Of a DNA stretch of 64,000 nucleotides, positions 36,759 to 48,800 are shown in pieces. The stretch spans positions 1-64,000 of the forward strand of contig JASANG010000939.1 of assembly GCA_030248215.1 (NCBI GenBank), given 5' to 3'. The stretch is from Enoplolaimus lenunculus (Eukaryota; Nematoda; Enoplea; Enoplida; Thoracostomopsidae). The notes beneath the pieces were generated by a model. The model made no database searches and was not told where the DNA came from. It was given only the letters and a program-made list of their open reading frames with translations. A program made the translations under genes and the position numbers. Position 1 is the first letter of the stretch. Every line of letters starts with the position of its first letter.

Positions 36759-37157
36759 ACCGTAGTGACCCTAATAGTGGGGGATAATAAGGGGGTGGCT
36801 CCCCATTATGAGTCCCAATCCATACGAGTCTTTACAATTTGAGTCTGCTGTGGATGGAATCCATAAGACCGAAATATAATTCTGAAACAGACCAAAGCAG
36901 AGGAATGGCACATACTGCCCAAATATGCAACAAACACTCAGACCACCTACATAAATTTTATTGAATGCAGAAAAAACTTCAACGTATATGGCAACCGCCA
37001 TAAATGTTTGGAAAAAGAAATAATGTACGAAGAAATGAATTGGTCCAAAACGAACATGGTGTGAACTAAAAATAGATGACAGTTCGTAACCGAATAATGG
37101 GAGGTACACTATGGAAAGGCAAAATAAATATCCCTCTTTTATTCGGATCACTATAGT
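36759..37157. mobile_element. TIR element family A, copy 3
   Basis: Left end TACCGTAGTGACCCTAATAG, right end TTTATTCGGATCACTATAGT. Internal GAGTCCCAATCCATACGAGT matches the family, but the middle differs from copies 1 and 2. The long minus-strand open frame 36771-37280 covers the element and has no transposase motif. Confidence 0.65.
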
Positions 37158-37269
37158 ATTTGTTTTTGGATGCTTATGGTGATCTTTCATATTTTGTTTC
37201 CATCTATGTTCGAAACTGCCCCAGCTGTCTCGGTGTCCGATCGATGTAAAAACCAGGGTCAAAACAATA

Positions 37270-37389
37270 TTCCGTGGCACTGGAATAAAGTAAGCTTAAG
37301 CTTTAGACAATTTTTTTGCTTAGGATTAGGTTTAGTTATGTTTAGGATAAGCTTATTCTTACGCGTAGGCTTAGGCCTAGGATTATACC
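37270..37389 (-). repeat. Telomere-like tract with conserved tail, inverted
   Basis: On the minus strand, degenerate CCTAAG units are followed by TTGTCTAAAGCTTAAGCTTA and TTCCAGTGCCACGGAA, the tail shared with 13285, 21271, 23294 and 43088. It abuts the start of the next family A element. Confidence 0.55.
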
Positions 37390-37885
37390 TACTATAGCGA
37401 CCCGAATAGAGAGGAAGGTAAAATAAGAGGGGTCCCCATTTTGAGTCCCAATCAATAGAAGTCCGTATCCCTATTAATAAGAGTTCGTAAGCGGATAGAG
37501 TCCCTGAGCCAAAATTAACCCAATCAATAAAGTCCGTATCTCTAATAAGAGTTCGTAAGCGGATAGAGTCCCTAAGCCAAAATTAAAATCCATAAATGTC
37601 AATTATCCCTAATTGTATCGCTAAATGACTCCATGACCAAATACTTTGAGTTTGAAACTTTAAAGCTTGCTTAAATTTTGAAAGTACATTCATAAGTATA
37701 ACCTTGCCTTATCGCTCAAGCTTTCGATGCAACGTAAAAAACGTTTAATTCAACGGATAGTTGCAATACCGGATACATATCAGTAAGGAAGGGTGGTGCA
37801 GGGGTGGTTGAAAATAAATAACAGTCCGTAACCGAATACAAGGGGGGTACCTTCTGGAGAGGCCAAATAAATATCAGCCCCATAC
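37390..37885. mobile_element. TIR element family A, copy 4, right end lost
   Basis: Left end TACTATAGCGACCCGAATAG. An internal block of about 75 bp (GTAAGCGGATAGAGTCCCT and neighbours) is duplicated in tandem. The expected right terminal repeat is replaced by unrelated DNA after about 37885. Confidence 0.6.
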
Positions 37886-38160
37886 AGCCATTGCGCCCTG
37901 CTCTATTGGCCCGGCTCCCTAACAAAACATAGACTTTAAAGCTGTCCTGGCTGACCAGATTTTCTAGCAAAAAATATTTGCGTCGAGGTTATCTTAGAAA
38001 AAGCATATACTTCGAAGTTGTGCCGTTTTCACAGATAGGTTTCGAACTCGAAGCGATGCCACTGCCTCATATTCCCCTTAGGCTTTGAAGCTGTCCCGGA
38101 TGTCCAATCAAGCCATCGCATAATTGAGCATACCTGATTCGTTTGTTCCTTCCAGTGGTT

Positions 38161-38303
38161 TTATTTATTGCTCTGTGGCAGGGTCCAACAACAGATCTGC
38201 GTCTAACACTAGCTTCCGCTCCGGTAAAATTATTTATTGCTCTGTGGCAGGGTCCAACAACAGATCTGCGTCTAACACTAGCTTCCGCTCCGGTAAAATT
38301 ATT
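38161..38303. repeat. Exact 69-bp tandem duplication
   Basis: Two identical 69-bp copies beginning TTATTTATTGCTCTGTGGCA. Because 69 is divisible by 3, an open frame passes through both, but no family features support a gene. Confidence 0.9.
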
Positions 38304-38639
38304 GCCAATGGTCCCAGTAATTTTGTTGCTAAAGTTTTTTTGAAGTTGTGCTATTCACTGAGTTTGTTTGCAATTTCTGGGAAATTTTGAAAACTTTAAT
38401 TGCCCAGATTTTACACAGAACGTAACACAATTTCATGGCCACACTTAGCAGGTTTAGAGCTAAGTTTTATTGCTGTGAGCTTGCTTCGATTTTGGCAAAA
38501 TTTGTTAGCTTCGTTTCTGGTATTTGTCACTTACACTTATTTTTATAAAATTTCGGCAGTTTTTGTACTAATAATTGTACTAAAGGTTAAAATGAAACGC
38601 ACCAAACGCCAATTTTGAAAAATTACGCAAAAGAATTTC

Positions 38640-39545
38640 GTTGGTTTGGTAGGAAATATCACATGCATAATTTTAGCTGGGAAAAGTGAAAAATTTAGAC
38701 CCCTGAATATTCCCTAGCTCGGCAGGGAAAGTTAGAGGTGAAGGCAAGGTTCGGAAACCAAAAGAAGTGGAAAAAATAAAAGTATACCTAGGTGTTCTCC
38801 AAGTCTGGTAGAGAAGGGATAGTTTGAGTTGAGTGCTCTGGTCGATAAATTGGGATGTGTGGTTCGGTTCAGAAAAAGAAAAAAGTGGAAAATTCATGCT
38901 TAGGTATACGATTTCTTTTGGTTGCCATTGAAAGTTGGATGTGTAGGCGAGGTTCGGAAACCAGGAAAAGTGAAAAAGTTAAACATATAGGTTTCCACTA
39001 GGTCTGACAGGAAAGGAACAGTTTGGTTGGTCTGGCTGGAAAACTGGGATGTTTGATTCGGTGTGGAAAATGGGAAAATTGGAAGATTCAAGCCTAAGTA
39101 TATTGGTAGGTAGGGAAAGTTAGAGGCGTAGCCAAGGTTCCGAAATCGGAAAAAATAAAAAATTTGAACGCTTGTTTTCACGTGGTTTGGTAGGAAAAGT
39201 CTGAAGCATAGGTTTTATTTGAAAAACACGAAAGTGGAAAATTTAAAACGTATAGGTTTTCTGTGGTTAGAAAAGAAAGATTTGAAGCGTAGTATTTGGA
39301 AAACGGGAAAAGTGGACAATTTAAAAAAAATAGATTTTCCCTTGGCTGGTAGCACATATCTGAAGCGAAGGTTTTGTTTGGAAAACGGAAAAAGTGGGAA
39401 ATACAAAATGCATTGATTTTCCCTGGTTTAGGCAGGGAAAATATGAAGCGTAGTGCAATACTTAAAACCTATAAGTTTTCCTTGGTTAGGTAGAAAAATT
39501 CTAAATCGTGAATTTTGTTTCTAAAACCGGAAAAGCAGAAAATTT
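38640..39545. repeat. Minisatellite, period about 80-100 bp
   Basis: About ten diverged units, each with GGAAAAGTGGAAAATTTAAA, then TAGGTTTTCC and a GGTAGGGAAA block. Short open frames on both strands are translations of these units. Confidence 0.7.
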
Positions 39546-40226
39546 AAACGCCTAAGTTTTCCCAGCCAAAATTATGTTTGCGATTGTTCCTACCAAAAAA
39601 GCAAAATAAAAAGCAAAATTCCTAGCCGTCATTTTCCTAACAAACCATGAAACTCTAGGCATTTTAATTTTCCATTTTTCCGATTTCCCAACAAAATTTA
39701 CGCTTCAAAATTTCCGTACGAGACCTGAGAATATCTAGTCGTTTGAATTCCGGCACTTGTGTAGTTTTTCGTTGCCACTACGCAAATGTAGAGGAGCGGA
39801 ACATAAAATGCTTTGTTTTCCTGCTTGAAATCTAGTTACTAGTGCGAAAATTTTTTCGCTAATTATGCGTTATTATCCTCCGGAGGCTGCGACCCCATGC
39901 ACCCCCTGCGATTCGAAGGCATACAAAGCAGGATGAGGGGGCTCCCGCCCCCAAAGCTCCCTGCACTAAGCATTTATAATAGTTTTGAATAGTTTGGTGT
40001 TCATCCAAGTATCATTTCAAATCGCCTATGGTCCCACAATTTGTCTTAATATACGTGAAAGATTGTAGCAGGGGAAACTTTACCGTTGTGGGTGGAAACT
40101 AGAAAAGTGCCTGAATTCTATTCGTTTTAAATTTTTAACTTTTCCCGTTTTCCAAAGGAAACCTATGGTTCAGGTTTTTCACACCAACCCAGAGAAAATC
40201 ATAGGAGTTTGAATTTTTAAGTTATA

Positions 40227-41100
40227 ATTTTGGGAAATTGGAATATTACCCGTGAAATTGGGATTTTGTAAAATTCTGATATTAGCCGGGAAATTGGGAT
40301 TTTGGGCGCAGAATTTTTCGCTCTGGATTTCGGGAAATTGGGATATTACCCCTGAAATTGGGATTTTGGGAAAGTCGGATATTAACCGGAAAATTGGGAT
40401 TTTGGGCGCAGCCTTTTTCTCTCGGGATTTTAAGAGATAGGGATTTTGGAAAATTGGGATATTACCCTTGAAATTGGGATTTTTGTGTATTCGGATATTA
40501 GAGGAAATTGGGGTTTTCCCCCTCGGAATTTTGGTAAACTGGGATTTTGGGAAATTGGAATATTACCCCTGAAATTGGGATTTTGGGAAATTCGGATATT
40601 ACCCGGGAAATTGGAATTTTGGGCGCCGCCTTTTTCGCTCGGAATTTTCGAAAATTGGGATTTTGGGAAATTCGGATATTAATTCCCGGGAAATTGTATT
40701 TTTGGGCGCGGCCTTTTTCGCTCGGGATTTTGGGAAATTTGCACTTTCGGAAATTGGGATATTACCCCGGAAACCGGAAATTGGGATTTTGGGCGCAGCC
40801 TTTTTGCTCGGAATTTTGGGAAATTCGGATATTACCCGGAAAATTGCGATTTTGAGCGCAGCCTTTTTCGCTTGGGATTTTGGGAAATCGGTATTTTGGA
40901 AAATTGGGTGGGCGCAGCGTTTTCGCTTGGGATTTTGGGAAGTTGGTGTTTTGAAAAATTGGGAGGTTTCGGGGGAAATTGCTATTTTGAGCGCAGCGTT
41001 TTTCGTTCGGGAATTTGGGAAAATGGGATTTTGGGCGCAATCTTTTGTGTTCGGCATTTTGGATTTTGGGTAATTTAGGATATTATCCGAGAAAATATGA
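40227..41100. repeat. Minisatellite, GGGAAATTGGGAT units
   Basis: Diverged units of about 45-95 bp alternate GGGAAATTGGGATATTACCC with GGGATTTTGGGCGCAGCC and TTTTTCGCTCGG. Open frames of up to 150 codons occur on both strands because the units seldom contain stops; they are not genes. Confidence 0.8.
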
Positions 41101-41528
41101 CTTTGAGAAAATAAAATGTTGCTAACATCTCACTTTACGGGTCGTGTGAAATTTTGCTTGAAAATGTATTTGATACACATTAACAGTGTTTTCCACAATT
41201 TCCGCATATACGTAAATTGCCTAAGTAGTATGGGGGGTTGGAAGGACACAGTTACGCGGGAAATTGCGATTTTGAGCGCAGCGTTTTTCGTTCGGGAATT
41301 TGGGAAAATGGGATTTTGGGCGCAACCTTTTGTGCTCGGCATTTTGGATAATTTAGTATATTATCCGAGAAAATATGACTTTGAGAAAATAAAATGTTGC
41401 TAACATCTCACTTGACGGGTCGGGTGAAATTTTGCTTGAAAATGTATTTGATACACATTAAGCGTTTTCCACAATTTCCACATATACGTAAATTGCCTAA
41501 GTAGTGTGGGGGGTTGGAAGGACATACC
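40974..41528. repeat. 278-bp segmental tandem duplication
   Basis: The segment with GAAATTGCGATTTTGAGCGC, ATCCGAGAAAATATGACTTT and GGGGGTTGGAAGGACA occurs twice with an offset of 278 bp and few differences. It joins the end of the minisatellite to a unique sequence. Confidence 0.8.
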
Positions 41529-42863
41529 CTCTTGAGAACACAATACCAGACAACTTCCCGAGATAAAACCTTCCATCTCCCACATTAAGGGAAACGATTG
41601 TCTGCGAATTTCTCAAGTGCGGGAGAAGCAAATGTGCAATTTGGCTACGAAGGGGCTGAGGCCCCCTGCTTCTGTCTGCCTGTGGATCCGTCAAGCCTAC
41701 GCCCGAATTTAAATAATTTTTCCCAGAATATTTGATTTCACAAGGAAAATAGGCAAGTTTAAGCTTTAGACTAATGTTTTCGCTTAGGATTAGGAACATG
41801 CTTATACTACTGTTTCGGCCTTGTTCTATACATGAGCCAAAATCGTTAAAATTTTTCGATGCATTTGCCATTTTTACTTTAAAATTTTCCAAAGCTCGAT
41901 AAAAATTTGCACACCTCATTGGAGTTGGCAAAATAAAAAACTTTGACCCTTATACTTCAATATCCATTTTTCGTTTCCGTCGCTGTAACCACTATCCGTT
42001 GCCGTTATTTTTACTATCAGTTTGCGTACACCCTGTTAATTTTGGGAAATATCTGGAATGCGTTGTTAAACCGTTGGTATTTACGCTTACTTGTTTACGA
42101 AGATTTTTTCCTCAAAATTGTGCCAAGTTAAATAAAACGAAACGCCCTTAAAGATTAGCAAATTTGAAAAACGACAAAAATGTAATATATTGAGTTTTGA
42201 TACGTACCGCATTACTAAAGTTTGGCACTTTCAAAAATATTGTCAATACATACATACAAAACAATTGAGTTTTAAGTGCAGATATTCCGTGATCGCCCCG
42301 TGCAAATTAAAACAACAGATTTACTTCACACTTTGTCCACCAACAAGCGTAGTTTAAGAATAATATAACTTGAAAACGTTGTCTAGAGACACCAAAACAG
42401 TAAAAGACGCTTGAAATTTTCGACTGTGCTGCGAATAACGGTACATAATGTAGTTTCGTAGTTTTTACTTCACGCTCTATCCCCCAACAAGCATATTTTA
42501 ACGACAATACAACATGAAACGGTTGTTTGAAAAACAAAACAAAAGAATTCGCTTTAAATTTACGATTGTGCTGTGAATTACGGTAAATAATGGTCACGTA
42601 GCTTTGCATACATCAAATATAAGGACCTATGCGCACGCAATTCAACATAACTGTAAAATTAAAGCTGACATCACTTATAAAATTTTGAGGCTGATCTGGC
42701 AGTGTTACACAAATCTGGCTTTTGCTGACATTTGTCGTAAATAATCCATTAACATACAACTATATACTATCTGGTACAATAAACAAGCCTCTCAAAAAAT
42801 ATCAATAGTGCAATATTGGTTAGCGTCTTTCAGTAATCAGTGTATTTATACAGCGTTTCAGAA
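41529..42863. other. Downstream flank of the FET gene
   Basis: Contains an inverted telomere-like piece (41758-41812), a 3' MITE half ending TACACCCTG at 42035, and two diverged copies of an ACAAGC/TTGAAAACGTTGTCTAGAG-type repeat at 42300-42600. No clear AATAAA for the FET gene was found. Confidence 0.4.
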
Positions 42864-42891
42864 TCAATACGGTTCGTGTCTTGGTGGACCG
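42864..42891 (-). CDS. FET terminal exon: PY nuclear-localisation end
   Basis: Acceptor TAGTTTTTCAG, then 28 nt that join in phase 2 to give RGPPRHEPY and TGA. A basic residue followed by x(2-5)-Pro-Tyr at the very C terminus is the transportin-binding PY-NLS of FUS/EWS/TAF15. If the last intron is retained, the donor sequence itself gives CGG TAA and the protein ends without the signal. Confidence 0.75.
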
Positions 42892-45800
42892 CTGAAAAAC
42901 TATTGTTGCGCTGTTATATGAATCTTTGCATATAGAATCAAATTAAATACAAAAGGTGTGCATTACATTTGACCTACCGCGAGTTTTACACGCAGCAATA
43001 AACACGCTAACAAATGCACCAGGGCTACTTTTTATACGAATCCGAAATACGGCCAATGTATACTTGAAGGGCGTATGTATGCATATTCCCAAACCTAAGC
43101 AAAGATTAATCTAAAACTTAAGCTTACTCTATTGCGGTCCATGAGGAAATGATTCGCTTCTCAAAGCAACACGGGTCAGAAGTATAATAATCAAATTTAA
43201 CAAACATTAAATTAACTTACCGTGGACCGCCCCGCATTGGACCGCCGCGAGCAAAGTTACCGCCACCACCACCGCGAGGACCAAATGCAGGCGGCGGTGG
43301 ACCTCCACCACTGCCACGTGGACCACCTCTAAATCCGCCACCACCACCACTACCTCTTGGACCACCGCGGCCGCCGCCGCGATCTCCAAATCCTCCTCCA
43401 CGTGCGCCTCCACGTGAGCCACCGCGACCAAAACCACCAGAAGGACCTGTTGCCATTAATGAAGGCATGCCGGCTTCTAGAATCAATAACATCAATGATG
43501 AATCCATACATAAAACTATGTTTCGGAATATGAATTGAATTTTTTGCAGGAATCGGAACAGGAGCCGGAACTTGAAATAATTTTCATCACCGAATTACTG
43601 TTGAACCTTTTACAAAACTTACCGAACAATGGTTAAGCAAATTTTCAGCTATTTCATAAAGTTTTTCGAAACAATGATTATGAATGATTTGCCATAAAAC
43701 CGTAAAATCCCGGTTCCTGCAAGTTTGAATGCAGGAACAGAAATTGAATTTTTGCAAAAATTCCGGTAGAACCCTGCTAAGAATATTAGATAATTGTCGG
43801 ACTGGGATTTTTAGTGCCAACCAATATTTTTTCAGTGTAATTTTTAAAACAAATAAAATTTAAAGTGCCATTGATACTACAGCCAGCTGTAGCTTTAATT
43901 AATTTTCTTTTGAGTTTTTTACGATTCCTTCATAATTCAATAGCACTGAAACCATTAGCTTGAGCAACAAACCAAGAATGCTATTCACGCTCTGTAACCG
44001 AATAAAGCGGGATTTCCAAAGTTGCAGTTAAGCTACATAATATGCAAATTAGTTATTAGCTAACTATTCATTTATTGGTTTAGAAGGTTTGTAACCAATT
44101 TATTCAGATTCCTCGCACTGAAAAACCCTAAAGTAACTCTAACAAATTTAGTAGTGAAATATTGCAAAAACGCCTAATTTAGGCTTATCAATTTATTATG
44201 CTTACATGCAAATTATCTATTAGCTAACTACTCAATTATCGGTTTTTTGGTTATCGGTTTTGGGAGTTTGCAAACAATTTATTCAAATTCCTCGCACCTA
44301 AAAACCCATCAGTGCGGAAATTAGATTGCTTTTAACATTAATAGTTATTGAAATATTGTAAAAATCCTAATTTAGGCTTATAAACTATGCTAATATGCAA
44401 ATTAGCTATTAGCTGACTACTCAATTATTGGGTTTGGACGTTTGTAAACAGTGTATTCAGATTCCTCGCATCCAAATACCCCTTAATGCTGAAATTACAT
44501 TGCTTCTAACTGTAATAATTAGTGAATAACGTAGAAAGTCCTAATTTAGGCTTATAATTATGCAAATCAGCCTGTAGCTAATAAACGGCTTTAAATTTAA
44601 AAACCACAATGCGAGGTTAACACCCCAGGATAATTGGCTTTCAAACAAAAAAAGTTTATCAAAATCGGTTCAGCCGTTCCTGAGATTCTTTTCGGACGGA
44701 CAGACAGAGACGGACATCCACCTTTCGACCCCAGAGTACAAAATATAAAACGCTTCGCGAATTTCTGAGCTTGGCTCCGAGTTCCGCTTCGCTCAATAAT
44801 TCCGTGCGAAGGTTTTTCTACTACATAATTTGTATGCTGAAATTGACCACAAGCCTATGTTACAATTCATTTAGAATTGTATTTACAAATCATTACCTGA
44901 ACCGTCCGGTCCCTGTGTACCGCCACCGTCTGCTGAGGCACGCGGCGCTTTACATTGGTTGCATTCATGCCGCCATGCGAAGTTATTATTTCCACATCCA
45001 CTGCAAACCCAATCGTTGCCTCTAGGTTCCATATTACCGCCAGTTGCTCCGCGGCCGCGTCCACCTCGTCCTCCAGGACCGCCCCTGCCTCTGCCACGAT
45101 CACCAAATCCTCCACGTCCCCCGCCGGAAAAATAGCAAACACTTATGGGTATATATTATATGACCCGGGGCCAACACGTTATTTGCAGGGACCCAGATGT
45201 GTACTTTCAAAGCTTACAACTTCTGCTAAATACTCAACAGATGCAAAACTAGTGCAGTCAACAAATTACTCAAGCTTGTAATAAATTTAAAGACTGAATT
45301 AATAACACGTTATTTGCAGGGACCCAGATGTGTACTTTCAAAGCTTACAACTTCTGCTAAATACTCAACAGATGCAAAACTAGTGCAGTCAACAAATTAC
45401 TCAAGCTTGTAATAAATTTAAAGACTGAATTAATACCTCAGCAACACAGTTTCCAATACTGGCCAATCAAAATGCACGTGCAAGAAATTCAAGCGACTTA
45501 AACTACGATCACACACGCGAACTAAATTTAACAGCATAAATTTAAGTGCATAAATTGCAACCGCATGAACTTCAAAGCTATTCTGAGACCAAAATTGCAC
45601 ATGCAAGGTTTTGCTGCAAAAACTTGCATGTCTGAATACGGCCTAACGAACAATATCCAAATTAAAAGCGGTGCAACTGGAACTAAAAAATTCTGAAGCT
45701 GGAACCGGAAAGTAAAAATAACAGACTCTACAGGAAACGAATAGTGCAAAATACTGACGTTAGCACCACATGACCCCTTTTCAATATTTTTTGTCATAAA

Positions 45801-48800
45801 ACACACTGACAATACTCACCGAAGTCATTACCAGGACCAGGGCTGCCGCCATCGCTAGATTTTGGCGCTTTGCACTGAAAGCAATCTTGCCGAAAACTGA
45901 AGTTGTTTCCCCCACAAAGCCCACATACCCAGTCACCGCTGCGACCATCACCATAATCTCCGCCACCACCACGCCCACCTCGACCTCGGCCTCCAAATCC
46001 GCCGCGACCACCACCTCTGTCCCCTTAAAATTGAACCAATATATCATCCACTTTAACTTTTGACGCTTTGCCACCGAAAATGTCTAGCGATTTAAATTTT
46101 AAAAATGTCACTAGTTACCAGGTTGCGACCGGATACAAGAGATGCCCGAGCCGCATAATTTAATGTCCGGCCGTACCGGATTATTAATTCAATGTTTTAT
46201 ATTATTCGATGTCATATTCGATTTATAGTCTGTATTATAGTTTAGTCCACAATGTTTCATTATCTTTCAATTTTATCGATGGTTGTTGCGACTTTTTAAA
46301 ATTTCAATAGAATGATATCTTTTATTAGTGATTTGTGGTGGGCAGTTAAGGTCTGCTCAAAAAATCCGGCATGCCTGCTGCTCAAATATGCCTTTGACCA
46401 CTTGTTTTTCAATCCAAAGCAATTAAAACCGAACTTGTTCAGCTTGTTACTCACAGTAAGAATGTCAAAAGAAGCTGTAAGTCAATTGTGCACCGAGTAA
46501 ATTATTTCTAAACAGCACGTTATAAATTACTGATGCATGATTTTCTATTTAAATTTTCGGCATATTTCTATATTTTACTGCCAGTCTTTTTAAGAATATA
46601 GGATGTTTGTAGCCGCATAAATCACGGACCAGGGCAGCAATAAAAATGCCGCTGGCTTATTAAGTATTTAAATTACAAAACGATAAACATAAAGAAATTA
46701 CTGTGAAAAATAGAAATTCTTTTTCCAAATAATAAAGTTTCAAAGTTTTTGAATTTTTTAAAAAAACAACCGGTAAGTTAAAATACCGGAGCCGGACAAA
46801 GGATGTCTTTGTTTGATCCAAGGTTTTACAGCGTTTTTGTAAGTCTATAAAGATTGTGAACGTTCACGGGCACATGCAAACATTTACGTTAGATTACAGA
46901 AAAAATATGCAAAGCGTCTGTGTTTTAAAATTAAATTTAAATGAACCGTTCGCAAAAATTTACAACCGTCTATAGTTGTTAGGGTTTGACTCTTCGCATT
47001 TGTAATGTAGCAATGTTGTGAATTCTTTAGGCATCGTGTATTTAAATTGGAAATGGCATCGACAATTATTTTGGTATCGACACAGCATTAATACAAAGTA
47101 CATAATACAATGTGTGCTGACATGAGTTACGGTGAGTTACGGAGAAATCTAGGTTATTTACAGTTAACGAGTGATGCATTGGTTACAGACAAAACTTGAA
47201 AATAACAACTGGTATCACCAAAAAATTTTGGTATCGGCACATCAGTAACACAAAATATAGATTGTATAACAGGTGTTAAGGTGGAGGTTTAACAAAAAAA
47301 TTTAATTAATATAGGAATAACGAGTGACAATTTTAAAATCTGTCAACCGTTATCCCCAACGTTAGACATATGTGGTGACAAATCCTCCAAAGTTAACGTT
47401 ATTGATGCATAATTGTTTCGCCTGAACAATTTGTAAAACAAGTAAAATAAAACACTAGCATAGGATTATTATCACTACACAATTACCTGTTACAAAAACG
47501 GCGATTTCATACCCATGCGAAAAACCAGGCAATGCAAAAGCACACTCAGCTTAATTTTGGCGCACAATTCAATTTTTGCAACAAACTTTCACAGTATGAG
47601 TTTTATCTAAAACTGCTTTTGGGTTAACATTTTAAATTTTTTATGAAATATTCTCACTAGCTCGGAAATGATTTCGCACACTAAAATAATTTTTCGTAAC
47701 CCTCATAATTTGAAAAAACAAACAAACACTGTTAACTGAAATTTATACTCCAAAAATTACTCACTGCCGCCAGAACCACCACTTCTCATCTTCGCGTAAC
47801 TCAATTCCAATGTCCTCTGTCCACCCGGAAAAGAATTTCCTACAAATAATATGCGTCAAACTTGTAAAAATGCATTCTTAAACATGAGTAAGCAAATCGG
47901 TACATTCTGCGTGCAAAGGAACGTATCAACCACGAGTTGTGTTTTTGGCCTACCGTCCTCAATTCTATGGAGTGTAGTTTCGTAATTTTCATATTCTATG
48001 ATACTCGTACTCTTGATATAAGCGGCTGGAGTCCGAACTACCGTTGCAATACTATACCAAACTTAGATTTAAACCGAAAAACATTCTCTGTAAGTACATA
48101 TGTCGTCAATCTGGCTCTTTTCATTTAGCGCACCCTGGGGTTTTTGCGCCAAAAGCTGCGCAAATCGCAATAAAGGTATTTTCAGCGTAAAGGTTTGTGC
48201 AGCAATAAAGAAGAACAACGTAATCTTTGGTTTGATGCAACAGAATCGTTTTTAGCGCAGTAAAATATTTCTGGTGCCAACTGAAAAAACCCGTGAGCAT
48301 ACCATTAAACATTTGAATCGCTTTGTCTGCGAAACTGGCGTCAATATACGTAACAGTGCATTCTCCTTTAGATTTCTTGGTTTGCTTGTCTTTATACAAC
48401 CAAACTTTCAGCTTGCCCGAATTATCATCTATCTGAAACAATATAAAACGCGAAAAGCGAATAATACAGAAACGCCAAAGACACCTATATACCTAATACA
48501 ATCCAACGTTCCCACAAGCGACACAACGCGAACACGTAAAAGCATATTTAACAGACAAAGCAAGTATCGATAAGATAACGATATTAAAAATTACTAGCAA
48601 AAAGACAATTGTTCACTTATATATTTGCTTCTCTCGTAAACGAAATTTTCGGCGTCATGACCAGACCACATCATAACAAACTGTTTGGTCAACAGTACCA
48701 CATGACTACAAAATACCAAACTAACCTTAATCTGTCCTGCTTGAGCGAAGAAACTAGCGATCATTTCTTCGTTAGCAGAATCCGGTAATCCAGCGACAAA

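Noticed and set aside
36771-37280. 169-codon minus-strand frame
   Set aside because: It lies almost wholly within a family A TIR element, shows no transposase motif and is not kept in the other copies.
38124-38390. 88-codon frame with a repeated peptide
   Set aside because: The repeat comes from a 69-bp exact duplication of a sequence with no coding features.
40599-41073. Frames of 92-152 codons on both strands
   Set aside because: They are translations of the GGGAAATTGGGAT minisatellite, which seldom contains stops.
43207-43437. Val/Ala-rich 76-codon minus frame
   Set aside because: Shadow of the RGG-coding frame of the FET gene.
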